Shown here one piece after another: positions 54,290-64,000 of a stretch of 64,000 nt of DNA. Source of the DNA: Flavobacterium microcysteis (lineage in GTDB: Bacteria; Bacteroidota; Bacteroidia; Flavobacteriales; Flavobacteriaceae); contig NZ_VFJE01000056.1 in assembly GCF_006385255.1 (NCBI RefSeq), positions 1-64,000 of the forward strand, read 5' to 3'. The notes under the pieces are model-generated. The model searched no databases, was not told the DNA's origin, and worked only from the letters and a program-made list of their open reading frames with translations. Made by a program: the position numbers and the translations under genes. Numbering within the stretch: the first letter of the stretch is position 1; the number at the start of each line of letters is the position of its first letter.

Positions 54290-54458
54290 TTTAAATTCTA
54301 TAATAAGAACTGCAAAGGTACGAAGTTTGAAATTGTCAGTAAATCTTAAAGTTTATTTGTTAAAAACGCCTATTTTTAAAAATAGATTGCTGAAATGTGT
54401 AACAAAAAAAGCAATCTTTCCACTAACCAATTATAATCAACCAAAATATTTACAAATT

Positions 54459-55334
54459 ATGAAGCTTAAAATTAATAACTTAAGTAAGACGTATAAAAAT
54501 GGCGTTAAGGCTTTAGATAGCTTGAATCTGGAAATTGGTTCCGGGATGTTTGGACTTTTAGGACCAAATGGTGCGGGAAAATCTTCTTTAATGCGAACTA
54601 TTGCTACTTTGCAGAAACCAGACTCCGGAACGATTGAATTTGATGGAATCAATGTACTGGAAGATAATATTGCTTTAAGAAAAATTTTGGGCTACCTGCC
54701 ACAGGAATTTGGTGTTTATCCGAATATGTCGGCAGAAAAACTTTTGGATTATTTTGCAAGACTAAAAGGGATTTCTTCAAAATCAGAAAGAAAAGAATTG
54801 GTAAAGAAAGTTTTGGAAGTAACCAATCTTTACGAACAAAGAAATAAATCCGTGAGCGGCTATTCAGGTGGTATGAAGCAGCGTTTCGGAATTGCACAAT
54901 TACTTTTGAATAATCCTAAATTAATCATAGTTGATGAGCCAACGGCTGGTTTGGATCCGGCAGAACGCCATCGTTTCCTAAATGTTTTGAGAGAAATAGG
55001 AACCAACCATACGGTTATTTTTTCTACGCACATCGTGGATGACGTAAAAGAATTATGTCACGAAATGGCTATCTTGAACGGAGGGAAAATCCTCTCTCAA
55101 GGAACTCCGGAACAAGCTGAAGAAAGACTGAAAGGGCAAATCTGGACAAAAGTGATTGTCCGTGAAGAATTGGATACTTATGAGCGTGATTTTAACGTGA
55201 TCTCATCAAAATATAACCAGGATAATACTTTAAATATTAAAGTTTATAGCAGTGAAAAACCGGATGAGACGTTTGTCGCAGCCGCACCGCAATTGGAAGA
55301 CGTATATTTTGTAGCACTTAAATCTGACCAATAA
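54459..55334 (+). CDS. ABC transporter ATP-binding protein
   Basis: I use the ATG at 54459; a longer frame from a TTG at 54180 would overlap thiL and adds no domain. 291 aa. Walker A GPNGAGKS at 35-42, signature SGGMKQR near 137, Walker B LIIVDEP near 156, and the switch histidine in STHIVDD near 191. The last 70 residues form a C-terminal extension as in exporter-type (CcmA/NatA) ATPases. It pairs with the permease-peptidase encoded two bases downstream. Confidence 0.92.
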   Translation: MKLKINNLSKTYKNGVKALDSLNLEIGSGMFGLLGPNGAGKSSLMRTIATLQKPDSGTIEFDGINVLEDNIALRKILGYLPQEFGVYPNMSAEKLLDYFARLKGISSKSERKELVKKVLEVTNLYEQRNKSVSGYSGGMKQRFGIAQLLLNNPKLIIVDEPTAGLDPAERHRFLNVLREIGTNHTVIFSTHIVDDVKELCHEMAILNGGKILSQGTPEQAEERLKGQIWTKVIVREELDTYERDFNVISSKYNQDNTLNIKVYSSEKPDETFVAAAPQLEDVYFVALKSDQ

Positions 55335-55335
55335 T

Positions 55336-58300
55336 ATGTTTTCTACGATATTTAATTTTGAATTAAAACGATGGTTCAGGAACCCTTCGTTTTATATATT
55401 CGCAGCGCTGTTTTTTGGGATGTCTTTCCTTTTTGCAGCTGCGAGCTTTGGTGTTTTTGATGATTTGACCGCAGCGAGAAGTTCTAATGCCTATGCCAAT
55501 TCGCCTACGGCTTTGAACGGTTTTATCAACGCAATGAATGTCTTGATTTACTTCTTGCTACCTATCATTGTGGGTTCTTCTGTATACAGAGACTTCAGGT
55601 TCAATATGCATACGATATTGTTCTCATATCCTTTTACAAAACTGGATTACATTGCCGGGAAATTTTTAAGTTCCCTGTTTGTTGTCATTCTTATAACGCT
55701 GACTATTATTTTAGGTTTGGTTGCAGCATCGTTGCTTCCGTGGGTGAATCATGATTTGCTGTTGCCCTTTAATCCGGTAGCCTATGCTCAGATTTACCTA
55801 ATCTATATCATCCCGAACCTATTCATTTTTGGTGTTCTTATTTTTGCATTAGTTACGATTACCCGAAATATTTCCGTTGGATTTATCGGGGTTATCCTGG
55901 TGTTGCTATTACAGGTAATACTTTCCAGTTTTACACAAGACACGGATAACAGATATGTCGTGGCTTTATGGGAACCTTTTGGAATGGAAGCAGCCGGCTA
56001 TTATACGAAATACTGGACCATTGCTGAGCAAAACGAAAATCTATTACCATTTGAAGGTGTAATCATCTATAACAGACTTATCTGGATAGGAATCTCTCTA
56101 GTTATTCTGGGTCTACTTTATCGTTATTTCTCATTTAGCCAAACGGCACTGACCATTGGGAAAAGTAAGAAAGGCGAAAGAGCTGTCAAGAATAATTTTG
56201 GAGGAATCACAAGAATCGAACTTCCGGTTGTAAAATTTGATTTCTCAAACTGGCAGAATTTTAAAACAGCCTGGAGCTTGTCAAATGTAGACTTGAAATT
56301 TATTTTAAGAAACTGGGCTTTTATCGTCATTGCTATTGTAGGGCTTCTTTTCTTATTGCTGGTTTCTATCTCTACTGGTAATATTTTCGGGACTGATACG
56401 TATCCGGTGACCTGGCAGATGCTTGAGATTTCTGGCGGTTCGTTTACACTTTTTATTAACGTATTGACATTCTTATTTGCCGGTATATTGATCCATAGAG
56501 CAGATACATCAAGAATGAGTCACTTGATTGATGTGACGCCAATCCCGAACTGGGTATTGCTATTCTCAAAGTTTATAGCCATAGTAAAAATGCAGATTAC
56601 GCTTCTGATTCTGATTTTGATAGCAGGTGTGTTAATCCAATCCTATCATGGTTATTATAATTTTGAATTTGGGCATTATATGTTTGAATTGTATGGTATA
56701 AAAATATTCCATTTTATAGCTTGGGCTTTTATGGCCGTATTCATTCAGACGATTTTCAAGAACTATTTGTTAGGGTTCTTTGTCTTGATGCTTCTTTCTA
56801 TTGGTTTGCAGTTTTTACCGCAATTGGGAGTCGAGCAGGATATCTTCAGGTTTAATTCTGATACAGGCTATGCTTATTCAGATATGAACGGATACGGGCA
56901 TTCATTAAACAGCTATTATCTGTATAAGCTGTATTGGATCTTGTTAGGAATAGTCTTGTTTTGCGTGGCATTGTTATTCTGGAAACGCGGAATCCCGATG
57001 TCAATCAAAGAAAGATTTTCTAACGCCAAAAAACGCTTTACTCCAAAATTGGCAATCCCAATGATAGTAGCGTTGGTAGGTTTCGTAGCGATAGGAAGTG
57101 CTGTTTATTATGAAAATAACATCAGAAATCCATACTATTCTCAGAAGGAAAATGAAAAACAGGCTGTAGAATGGGAAAAGAAATATAAGAAATACGAGCA
57201 CTATGCTCAGCCAAGAATTACGGATATCAATGTTAATATGGATATTTATCCAAAAAGCAGAGATTTCAAGGCTAAAGGTTACTATTTCTTAAAGAATAAA
57301 TCAAAAGAAACTATCGATTCGCTATTCCTGAATTATAACGGATACGAAAGCAAGTTCAGCTTCAACAAAGAAGCACAGTTGGTTTCAAAAGATACAGTGT
57401 TTCACTTTAATATCTATAAGCTGAAAACGCCTTTGGCACCGGGTGATTCCATAAAAATGGAATTTGAAGTATACAATAAGCCAAATACTTTTATTACCAG
57501 CCATTCTCCGGTTTTAGAAAATGGTACATTCATCAACAATAGCTATTTCCCTTCTATAGGATATTCAGATAGCGGTGAACTTTGGGATGATGAAACAAGA
57601 GCAAAATACGGATTGAAGCCAAAAGAAAGAATGGCCAAGCCGACAGATAGCATAGCCCGACAGAATACGTATATTTCTAATGATGCTGACTGGGTTAATT
57701 TTGAAACGACTGTAAGTACTTCAGACGATCAGATTGCTATTGCACCGGGTTATTTGGAGAAACAATGGAAAGAAAACGGCAGAAGTTATTTCCATTACAA
57801 GATGGATCAAAAAATGCTGAATTTCTATGCATACCAATCGGCACGATATGAAGTGAAAAAAGACAAATGGAAAGATGTCAACATTGAAATCTATTATCAA
57901 AAAGGTCACGAATACAATATAGATCGAATGATAAAAGGAGTCAAGAAATCATTGGAATATTACACTGAAAATTTTGGACCATACCAGCACAAGCAAGCAC
58001 GAATTATTGAGTTTCCAAGGACAGGTGGCGGTTTTGCGCAATCTTTTGCCAATACAATCCCTTATTCTGAAGCCGTTGGTTTTATCGCCCATGTTAAGGA
58101 TGAAGATGAAAATGCAGTTGATTATCCATTTTCTATAACGGCGCATGAAATGGCACACCAATGGTGGGCACATCAGGTGATTGGTGCCAACGTACAGGGA
58201 GCAACGCTTATGTCTGAAAGTTTGTCAGAATACAGCTCGCTGAAAGTATTAGAGCATGAATACGGAAAATCGCAGATGAGAATGTTCCTAAAAGATGCAT

Positions 58301-58986
58301 TAGACAGCTATTTAATAGGAAGGACTTTTGAAAGCAAGAAGGAGCAACCGTTAATGTATAACGAAAACCAACAGTATATCCACTATAACAAAGGATCTTT
58401 AGTCTTGTATGCTTTGAGCGATTATATAGGCGAAAAGAATATGAACAATGCTTTGAAGAAATATTTGCAGAAAGTAGCTTATCAGGAAGCACCATATACC
58501 AATTCGATAGAATTTGTGTCTTATCTGAATGAAGCAACTCCAGATTCTTTGAAATACATGATCAAGGATATGTTTGAGACAATTACGCTCTATGATAACC
58601 GTATAAAAGGAGTCTCTTCCAAAAAACTTCCTAACGGCAAGTATGAAGTGACGATTGAAGCGCTAGTGAGTAAATACCGCTCAGATGAAAAAGGGAACAG
58701 AATATTTAAGGATCCTGCAGGCAAAACACTTACTTATAAAGGTAAGGGCGATAAGCACGCAATAGAATCTTATCCTATGAATGATTATGTTGAGGTGGGT
58801 GTATTTGGAGAACAAACCGTAAAAGGCAAGACCAAAGAAAAAGAACTTTATCTCAAGAAGTATAAGATTGATAAGATTGACAATAAGTTTGTCATTGTAG
58901 TCGATGAAAAACCGGTAGAGGTTGGAATTGATCCATACAATAAGCTTATTGATACTAAATCTGATGATAATAGGAGAAAGCTTTAA
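55336..58986 (+). CDS. ABC-2 permease fused to an M1-family metallopeptidase
   Basis: 1216 aa. Residues 1 to about 600 are membrane-embedded, with two blocks of ABC-2 permease helices (about 15-270 and 325-560) and one more helix near 580. From about 620 the protein is extracytoplasmic: an M1 peptidase N-domain, then HEMAH with H937, E938 and H941, and E961 as the third zinc ligand, 19 residues after the second His rather than the usual 18. The exopeptidase GAMEN motif is not present; the same place reads GGGFAQSFANTIPYSE. The zinc site looks intact, so it is probably active, but perhaps not as an aminopeptidase. It works with the ATPase encoded just upstream. Confidence 0.9.
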   Translation: MFSTIFNFELKRWFRNPSFYIFAALFFGMSFLFAAASFGVFDDLTAARSSNAYANSPTALNGFINAMNVLIYFLLPIIVGSSVYRDFRFNMHTILFSYPFTKLDYIAGKFLSSLFVVILITLTIILGLVAASLLPWVNHDLLLPFNPVAYAQIYLIYIIPNLFIFGVLIFALVTITRNISVGFIGVILVLLLQVILSSFTQDTDNRYVVALWEPFGMEAAGYYTKYWTIAEQNENLLPFEGVIIYNRLIWIGISLVILGLLYRYFSFSQTALTIGKSKKGERAVKNNFGGITRIELPVVKFDFSNWQNFKTAWSLSNVDLKFILRNWAFIVIAIVGLLFLLLVSISTGNIFGTDTYPVTWQMLEISGGSFTLFINVLTFLFAGILIHRADTSRMSHLIDVTPIPNWVLLFSKFIAIVKMQITLLILILIAGVLIQSYHGYYNFEFGHYMFELYGIKIFHFIAWAFMAVFIQTIFKNYLLGFFVLMLLSIGLQFLPQLGVEQDIFRFNSDTGYAYSDMNGYGHSLNSYYLYKLYWILLGIVLFCVALLFWKRGIPMSIKERFSNAKKRFTPKLAIPMIVALVGFVAIGSAVYYENNIRNPYYSQKENEKQAVEWEKKYKKYEHYAQPRITDINVNMDIYPKSRDFKAKGYYFLKNKSKETIDSLFLNYNGYESKFSFNKEAQLVSKDTVFHFNIYKLKTPLAPGDSIKMEFEVYNKPNTFITSHSPVLENGTFINNSYFPSIGYSDSGELWDDETRAKYGLKPKERMAKPTDSIARQNTYISNDADWVNFETTVSTSDDQIAIAPGYLEKQWKENGRSYFHYKMDQKMLNFYAYQSARYEVKKDKWKDVNIEIYYQKGHEYNIDRMIKGVKKSLEYYTENFGPYQHKQARIIEFPRTGGGFAQSFANTIPYSEAVGFIAHVKDEDENAVDYPFSITAHEMAHQWWAHQVIGANVQGATLMSESLSEYSSLKVLEHEYGKSQMRMFLKDALDSYLIGRTFESKKEQPLMYNENQQYIHYNKGSLVLYALSDYIGEKNMNNALKKYLQKVAYQEAPYTNSIEFVSYLNEATPDSLKYMIKDMFETITLYDNRIKGVSSKKLPNGKYEVTIEALVSKYRSDEKGNRIFKDPAGKTLTYKGKGDKHAIESYPMNDYVEVGVFGEQTVKGKTKEKELYLKKYKIDKIDNKFVIVVDEKPVEVGIDPYNKLIDTKSDDNRRKL

Positions 58987-59011
58987 ATAAGCCCATTTCC
59001 TAATAAAACAA

Positions 59012-59047
59012 GGCCTGCAGTCCATTCCGACTGTAGGCTTTTTTTAT
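59012..59047 (+). terminator. terminator of the ABC transporter operon
   Basis: GCCTGCAGTC and GACTGTAGGC (one G-U pair) pair around CATTCC and are followed by seven T. Confidence 0.8.
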
Positions 59048-59108
59048 GAGAATAAAAAAAATACAAAATAAAAAATACTGCTGACAAACTGTTGTCACTA
59101 GCCCCATT

Positions 59109-59116
59109 TACCTTTG
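59109..59116 (+). promoter_or_regulatory. -7 element of the DinB-like gene
   Basis: TACCTTTG fits TAnnTTTG and lies 29 bases before the ATG. A TTG at 59092-59094 is only 14 bases upstream, closer than usual, so the -33 element is uncertain. Confidence 0.5.
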
Positions 59117-59145
59117 ACATGTAACAATAAAAAACAAAAAAAATT

Positions 59146-59631
59146 ATGAACGCAACAGCTCAAGCACCGCAGATTATTACTAAAGAAAATTTATTAAGAC
59201 ATTGGCAAGGACACCGCGGATTAACCCGTCGTGTTATTGAAGCTTTCCCGGAAAAAGAATTTTTTGAATTCTCTATTGGAGGAATGAGAACCTTCGCACA
59301 ATTGACCTCAGAACTTTTAGCAATCGCTTCTCCTGCTTTGAAAGGAATTGTAGAGCGCGATGAAAAGCCTTACATTGAGAATGCGGATAATGGAACTACA
59401 AAGGCAGATTATTTACGCAAGTGGGATGAAGCTACTGAGGAAATCAATAAATACTGGAGTTTATTGGATGTAGCAGATTTCAGCGAAAAATTCAATCTTT
59501 TCGGGCAATATGAATTCCCGATTATTGACAATATTTTCTATTTTATCGATAATGAAATCCACCACAGAGGACAAGGTTACGTTTATTTAAGAGCCTTGAA
59601 TATTGAACCACCATTCTTCTGGGAAAGATAA
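59146..59631 (+). CDS. DinB-fold (four-helix) protein
   Basis: 161 aa. The DinB/YfiT-like fold uses histidines to bind a divalent metal; here HWQGH (H19, H23) and NEIHHRGQGYVYL near residue 136 supply candidates. Proteins of this fold include thiol-dependent S-transferases and stress-induced proteins of unknown reaction. Own promoter box. The stop codon is two bases from that of the convergent WYL regulator, a pairing often seen for DinB-like genes and YafY-type regulators. Confidence 0.8.
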   Translation: MNATAQAPQIITKENLLRHWQGHRGLTRRVIEAFPEKEFFEFSIGGMRTFAQLTSELLAIASPALKGIVERDEKPYIENADNGTTKADYLRKWDEATEEINKYWSLLDVADFSEKFNLFGQYEFPIIDNIFYFIDNEIHHRGQGYVYLRALNIEPPFFWER

Positions 59632-59633
59632 TA

Positions 59634-60596
59634 TTAAAGTCTCGAACGGGTTTTAGAAATAATTTCTGAAACCCGTTCTTTTAATCTCTCAGGTTCCAAA
59701 ATCGTCGCATAATCACCATAGGTCATAAACCATCGGCAAAAACCTTCTTCAATATCCCGTGACATAAAAGTCATTTCAACATTCCCGTCATTTATTTCTT
59801 TTTGAGAAACAAATCCGTGATGTTTTTTTTGCGTAGCGATATACTTCGAGATTTTTTTAGGTACTACAATTCTAACTTTAGTAGTGCTGTACTTCTGCAG
59901 ATCATTTTGCAAATAAGCTTCCAGATCCGGATGCTCAATAGTAAATGGTTTGTCTGTCTGTTTGATTTGATGAATCCTATCAGCCCTAAACTGACGGTAA
60001 TCGTTTCGTAAATGACAAAAGCCTAAAGTGTACCAATTTTCATTTTCATGAAAAACCCCAACAGGTTCAATAAGTCTTTCGGTCGGGTCATCAGCTTCTA
60101 TAGCCAGATAAGTCAAAATAACCTGCGTTTTTTCCGCAATGCTTTTAAAAAGTAAGGCCAGTGCATTTGGAGCTTTTTCATTAAACAGTTTTCTGGCAGG
60201 CTGCATCAAGACATTAGTTTCTATAGTTGAAATCCAGTCTTTGTCAGAACTTTTCAATACAGCTTTCAATTTAAAAGCAGCAGAGGTATAATGATTGTGG
60301 AGCTCTTTGTCTGTAAATTTTTCCATGAGTTTTTCGGCCGCAATAAAACTGCTGGCTTCTTCACGGGTAAACATAACGGGCGGCAGACGGTAACCATCAA
60401 GCAGCGAATAGCCAACACCGGCTTCGCTATAGATAGGCACACCAGATGCTTCCAAAGTGCGGATGTCCCTATAAATTGTCCTTAGGCTTACCTCAAAACG
60501 ATCGGCAAGCTCTTGCGCCCGGACAATTTTTTTGGACTGCAATTGAATAAGGATTGCTACAATCCTGTCAAATCTTTTTGGAGACTCGTCCATCAT
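59634..60596 (-). CDS. HTH/WYL-domain transcriptional regulator (YafY type)
   Basis: I start at the ATG at 60596 (the next codon is also ATG), since the upstream extension is hydrophobic and lies outside the domain; 320 aa. The N-terminal winged helix (RFDRIVAILIQLQSKKIVRA, LADRFEVSLRTIYRDIRTLE) is at about 8-60. The WYL domain spans about 140-240, with WYTLGFCHLRNDYRQFRADRI, and a WCX-like extension follows. Such regulators sense small ligands or nucleic acids and often control stress genes; the convergent DinB-like gene is the natural candidate. Confidence 0.85.
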   Translation of the reverse strand: MMDESPKRFDRIVAILIQLQSKKIVRAQELADRFEVSLRTIYRDIRTLEASGVPIYSEAGVGYSLLDGYRLPPVMFTREEASSFIAAEKLMEKFTDKELHNHYTSAAFKLKAVLKSSDKDWISTIETNVLMQPARKLFNEKAPNALALLFKSIAEKTQVILTYLAIEADDPTERLIEPVGVFHENENWYTLGFCHLRNDYRQFRADRIHQIKQTDKPFTIEHPDLEAYLQNDLQKYSTTKVRIVVPKKISKYIATQKKHHGFVSQKEINDGNVEMTFMSRDIEEGFCRWFMTYGDYATILEPERLKERVSEIISKTRSRL

Positions 60597-60632
60597 AATT
60601 AAAAAACTAATGATCAAATATACGCCAAAACA

Positions 60633-60668
60633 AAAAACCTCGACAACTTTCGCCATCGAGGTTTTTCT
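60633..60668 (-). terminator. lepA terminator
   Basis: Read on the minus strand, AACCTCGA and TCGAGGTT pair around a 12-base loop, with a run of six T after the stem; it is 13-48 bases beyond the lepA stop. Confidence 0.85.
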
Positions 60669-60680
60669 CTATTTTTAAAA

Positions 60681-62477
60681 CTAGTCGTTCAGTTTCAAAA
60701 CCGCCATAAAAGCTTCTTGCGGAATTTCAACATTACCTACTTGTCTCATGCGTTTTTTACCTTTTTTCTGTTTTTCCAACAGCTTTCTCTTACGGGAAAT
60801 ATCACCACCATAACATTTTGCGGTAACGTCTTTTCTCAACGCCTTGATAGTCTCACGTGCAATAATTTTAGCTCCAATAGCTGCCTGGATTGGAATATCA
60901 AACTGTTGTCTCGGGATCAGCTCGCGTAGTTTTTCGGTCATTTTTTTACCGATATTGTAAGCATTGTCTTCATGAATCAAAGCAGAAAGTGCATCAACAC
61001 CTTGTGCATTCAATAAAACATCAAGCTTAACCAATTTCGAAGTCCTCATTCCGATTGGTGAGTAGTCAAAAGAAGCATATCCTTTTGAGATTGTTTTCAA
61101 TCGGTCGTAAAAATCAAATACGATTTCAGCCAGAGGCATATCAAATGAAAGTTCAACACGGTCTGTTGTCAGATACGTCTGGTTGGTAATAACACCACGC
61201 TTTTCAATACATAGTGACATTACGTTTCCAACAAAGTCTGATTTGGTAATAATGGTTGCCTTGATATACGGTTCTTCAACACGGTCCAGTTTAGAAGGTT
61301 CCGGAAGATCAGAAGGGTTATTAACCACAAGGGCTTTTTCAGGTTCTTTCTTAGTATAAGCCAAATAAGAAACGTTAGGAACAGTAGTGATTACGGTCAT
61401 GTCGAATTCACGTTCCAAACGCTCTTGTATAATTTCCATGTGTAGCATTCCTAAGAATCCGCAACGGAAACCAAATCCTAGTGCGGCAGAACTTTCAGGA
61501 GTAAAGACAAGTGAAGCGTCATTCAGCTGTAATTTTTCCATCGAAGCTCTCAAATCTTCATAATCTTCGGTATCAACAGGGTAAATTCCGGCAAAAACCA
61601 TCGGTTTTACATCCTCAAATCCTGTAATCATATTGGTTGTAGGCGTTTTTGCATCGGTCAATGTATCACCTACTTTTACTTCTTTTGCTTCCTTGATTCC
61701 GGAAATCAAATAACCAACATCACCGGCAGAAATCATAGGTTTCGGAACCTGATTTAGTTTCAATGTGCCAATTTCATCAGCAAAATACTCATTTCCGGTT
61801 GCCATAAATTTAATCTTCTGGCCTTTTTTGATTTGTCCGTTAATAACCCTGAAAATTACTTCAATACCTCGGAAAGGATTGTAGACAGAGTCAAAAATAA
61901 GTGCCTGCAAAGGTTCTTCAGGATCTCCTTTTGGCGGTGGAACTCTTTCAATAATTGCAGCAAGGATGTCTTCTACGCCTAATCCGGTTTTTCCCGAAGC
62001 GTGAATGATTTCTTCCAATTTACAGCCTAACAGGTCAACAATATCATCACTTACTTCCTCTGGATTAGCGCTTGGAAGGTCAACTTTGTTCAAAACAGGA
62101 ATAATTTCCAAATCATTTTCCAAAGCCAGGTATAAGTTTGAAATAGTCTGTGCCTGGATGCTTTGTGCCGCATCGACAATCAAAAGCGCACCTTCGCAAG
62201 CCGCAATTGAACGGGAAACTTCATATGAAAAGTCTACGTGTCCCGGAGTGTCGATAAGGTTCAGGATATAGTCTTCACCTTTATAGTGATATTCCATCTG
62301 GATCGCATGGCTTTTTATCGTAATACCTCGCTCACGCTCAAGGTCCATATTGTCAAGCAATTGTGCCTTTTCTTCGCGGGCAGTTACGGTTCTTGTCGCA
62401 CCCAGCAAACGGTCGGCAAGCGTACTTTTTCCGTGATCGATATGTGCAATAATGCAAAAATTCCTAATATGTTTCAT
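60681..62477 (-). CDS. lepA: elongation factor 4 (ribosome back-translocase)
   Basis: 598 aa, the normal length. GTPase motifs: G1 [14 protein letters not shown] at the N-terminus, G3 DTPGHVDF near 77 and G4 NKVDLP near 131. The EF-G-like domains follow, and the LepA-specific C-terminal domain carries [19 protein letters not shown] near 560. It acts on the ribosome, on stalled or mistranslocated complexes and in initiation. The stretch after its start (62478-62757) is non-coding and separates it from the divergent transpeptidase gene. Confidence 0.96.
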   Translation of the reverse strand: MKHIRNFCIIAHIDHGKSTLADRLLGATRTVTAREEKAQLLDNMDLERERGITIKSHAIQMEYHYKGEDYILNLIDTPGHVDFSYEVSRSIAACEGALLIVDAAQSIQAQTISNLYLALENDLEIIPVLNKVDLPSANPEEVSDDIVDLLGCKLEEIIHASGKTGLGVEDILAAIIERVPPPKGDPEEPLQALIFDSVYNPFRGIEVIFRVINGQIKKGQKIKFMATGNEYFADEIGTLKLNQVPKPMISAGDVGYLISGIKEAKEVKVGDTLTDAKTPTTNMITGFEDVKPMVFAGIYPVDTEDYEDLRASMEKLQLNDASLVFTPESSAALGFGFRCGFLGMLHMEIIQERLEREFDMTVITTVPNVSYLAYTKKEPEKALVVNNPSDLPEPSKLDRVEEPYIKATIITKSDFVGNVMSLCIEKRGVITNQTYLTTDRVELSFDMPLAEIVFDFYDRLKTISKGYASFDYSPIGMRTSKLVKLDVLLNAQGVDALSALIHEDNAYNIGKKMTEKLRELIPRQQFDIPIQAAIGAKIIARETIKALRKDVTAKCYGGDISRKRKLLEKQKKGKKRMRQVGNVEIPQEAFMAVLKLND

Positions 62478-62757
62478 CTTCGTTTTATATCAATTTTATT
62501 CAGGCCATAGCCTATATCTTGACTGTTGAGCAAGATTATCCTTCATTCTCCACTTTATTTCCTTAAAGATAAGGAATTAATCGGCAAATATAGTTTTTTA
62601 GTTTTTAAGTTAAAAGTGGAATTTTTGAAGAAAAATAAGCCATTATTGCAGTGGAAAAATAACGTATTCTAAAATTTGAGTTAAAAGGGAAATGTGAATG
62701 AGGTAAAAGTTTTAATCCCAAAATAAATTTTCTATATTTAATAAAAAGAATAGCCCT

Positions 62758-64000
62758 ATGAGAAAAATAATTCCAATACTGATTATCTGTTGCACAGGTC
62801 TGTTTTTGACAGCTTCCTGTAAGAAAAAAGACAAAGATCTTTCGGGAATTGAAGTGCATGAAGAAGAAAATACCATTTCTTTTGACAGTACTCAAGTTGC
62901 CGGATTTTTTACAAAATATCCTGATTTTAAAGAGTTTGAGCCGGAGATAAAGGAACTGTACAAAAAGCACGATTATCATTATATATGGTATGACCGTGGC
63001 GGACAGATTGAATTTGCTGCGGCCTTGTTTGACAAGGTCAATCAGATCAAATCAGAAGGTGTTCAGAATCAATTGCCGTATAAGCAACAAATCAGTGATA
63101 TTTTCTATGAGTCAAAAGAAAAAAGCGGGCCGGATGTATCTTCGGAATTGCTGATTTCGTCCATGTATTTTTTCTATGCTAAAAATGTCCTACAAGGATT
63201 GGACCCAAAAGAAAGTAAAGAAAGTGGTTGGTATTTGCCTCGTGAAAAAGTGTCGTATGTTTCTTATCTGGATACGCTGATGAAAGACCCGAATCTTCTG
63301 AAAAAAGACGATTCCGAATTGCTTCCTCTTTATTACGATCTGAAAAAGGGATTGCAAAAATATACTGAAATAGAAGAAAAAGGCGGTTGGGGAACAATTG
63401 AGATGAAAGCCGGAATCAAGTCGCTCAAGCCTGGAGATAGTTCCAAAACAATTGCTGAGGTTCGAAAAAGGCTTTTTATTTCTGGTGATTTAACAAAGGA
63501 TTCAGGGAGCAATCAATACGATGATGAATTGTTGCAGGCTATCACGGCCTACAAAAAGAGAAATTCTCGTGAAATGGACAACCTGATTACGCCAGATTTG
63601 GTGAAACACCTCAATGTTCCGGTTCAGGACAGGATTAAATCGATTGTTGTAAATATGGAGCGCTGCCGTTGGATTTCTACAGAGCTTACCAAAGGAGGTG
63701 AATATATTGCCGTTAATATTCCTTCGTATAGGATGAGGTATTACAAAGACGATAAAGTGAGATTGGAATCCAATGTTGTTGTTGGGAAAGAAATGAACAA
63801 AACGGTAGTGTTTAGCGGACAAATGAGTTATCTGGTTTTTAGTCCCTACTGGAATATTCCGAAAAGCATCATTGAAAAAGAAATAAAGCCAGGAATGGCA
63901 AAAGACAAAAATTATTTGAGCAAACATAATATGGAGTGGAACAATGGATTAGTCCGCCAAAAACCCGGAGATAAAAACTCGCTTGGACTGGTGAAATTCA
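62758..64000 (+). CDS. L,D-transpeptidase-family lipoprotein (YcbB-like), cut by the window edge
   Basis: An open frame from the ATG at 62758 runs without a stop to the end of the window (414 codons). The N-terminus is a lipoprotein signal with lipobox (LFLTASC, C21) followed by KKKDKD. Then come a YcbB-type scaffold region (ELYKKHDYHYIWYDRGGQ), a peptidoglycan-binding-like segment (TIAEVRKRLFISGDL) and ITAYKKRN. From about residue 300 begins the YkuD catalytic domain (IVVNMERCRWI, YIAVNIPSYRMRYYKDD, VVGKEMNKTVVFSG). The catalytic H and C-x-R motif would lie beyond the edge; the last visible residues LGLVKF match the segment before it. It would form 3-3 cross-links in peptidoglycan. Confidence 0.85.
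   Translation, partial: MRKIIPILIICCTGLFLTASCKKKDKDLSGIEVHEEENTISFDSTQVAGFFTKYPDFKEFEPEIKELYKKHDYHYIWYDRGGQIEFAAALFDKVNQIKSEGVQNQLPYKQQISDIFYESKEKSGPDVSSELLISSMYFFYAKNVLQGLDPKESKESGWYLPREKVSYVSYLDTLMKDPNLLKKDDSELLPLYYDLKKGLQKYTEIEEKGGWGTIEMKAGIKSLKPGDSSKTIAEVRKRLFISGDLTKDSGSNQYDDELLQAITAYKKRNSREMDNLITPDLVKHLNVPVQDRIKSIVVNMERCRWISTELTKGGEYIAVNIPSYRMRYYKDDKVRLESNVVVGKEMNKTVVFSGQMSYLVFSPYWNIPKSIIEKEIKPGMAKDKNYLSKHNMEWNNGLVRQKPGDKNSLGLVKF

Noticed and set aside
54180..54458. Upstream extension of the ABC ATPase from a TTG
   Set aside because: It overlaps the divergent thiL gene by 110 bases and adds 93 residues without similarity to the ATPase family; the ATG at 54459 precedes the normal first strand.
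1..64000. tRNA genes, rRNA genes, insertion sequences, prophage or defence-system genes
   Set aside because: I looked for CCA-ended cloverleaf sequence, transposase and integrase motifs, and restriction or toxin-antitoxin pairs and found none that I could support. The AddAB-type proteins are housekeeping repair enzymes.

Overview
The window reads as chromosome of a Flavobacterium-like member of the Bacteroidetes. The DNA is AT-rich and Shine-Dalgarno sites are largely absent. Several genes are preceded by the Bacteroidetes -7 promoter element TAnnTTTG. The gene content fits as well: OmpA with thrombospondin-3 repeats, a SdhCAB complex with a single cytochrome b subunit, a GH92 mannosidase, a one-chain glycyl-tRNA synthetase and an ABC permease fused to an M1 peptidase. 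I see no tRNA, rRNA, IS element, phage gene or CRISPR array.

Layout. 0.4-9.4 kb: PfkB-type kinase, a long amidophosphoribosyltransferase-like protein, an 80-bp non-coding element present twice, superoxide dismutase (minus strand), an exported HEAT-like protein and an AddA-type helicase-nuclease. 9.5-15 kb: glycine C-acetyltransferase, OmpA-family porin and the AddB-type partner nuclease. 15-18 kb (minus): alpha/beta hydrolase, a 98-bp array of degenerate heptamers, Xaa-Pro aminopeptidase and a Crp-family regulator. 18-30 kb: ChaN-like protein, succinate dehydrogenase operon, GH92 glycosidase, omega-amidase-like nitrilase, Ig-like lipoprotein, ComF and a coiled-coil membrane protein. 30-34.4 kb: GlyRS, a lipoprotein, a LytTR regulator with a degenerate receiver and a small exported protein.

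34.5-53.2 kb is the unusual part. Seven paralogous sensor kinases stand head to tail (lipobox, periplasmic TPR domain, one membrane segment, HisKA_3 dimerisation domain, C-terminal ATPase region), followed by a response regulator, then an eighth kinase with its own response regulator. Only the kinases next to the regulators (46647-48665 and 49472-51502) keep a recognisable ATP-binding domain. The six upstream copies have lost the N, G1 and G2 boxes. One of these also has Gln in place of the phospho-acceptor His and one is frameshifted in a T-run. Every copy starts at TTG, except one that appears to start at CTG. Just downstream, four promoter-like sites share a 67-bp architecture: two 15-bp palindromes with start points exactly 22 bp apart, then 23 bp before a TA-rich -7-like box begins. 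They precede three terminator-ended probable small RNAs and one 62-codon lipoprotein gene. Two of these RNAs are paralogues, and their conserved core is complementary in three blocks to the duplicated 80-bp element at 3.5 kb. My reading is that the kinase array feeds one or two regulators that switch on this cluster of small transcripts; that link is inference.

53.2-64 kb is ordinary again: ThiL, an ABC ATPase with its permease-M1 peptidase fusion, a DinB-fold protein, a WYL regulator, LepA, and a YcbB-like L,D-transpeptidase cut by the right edge.
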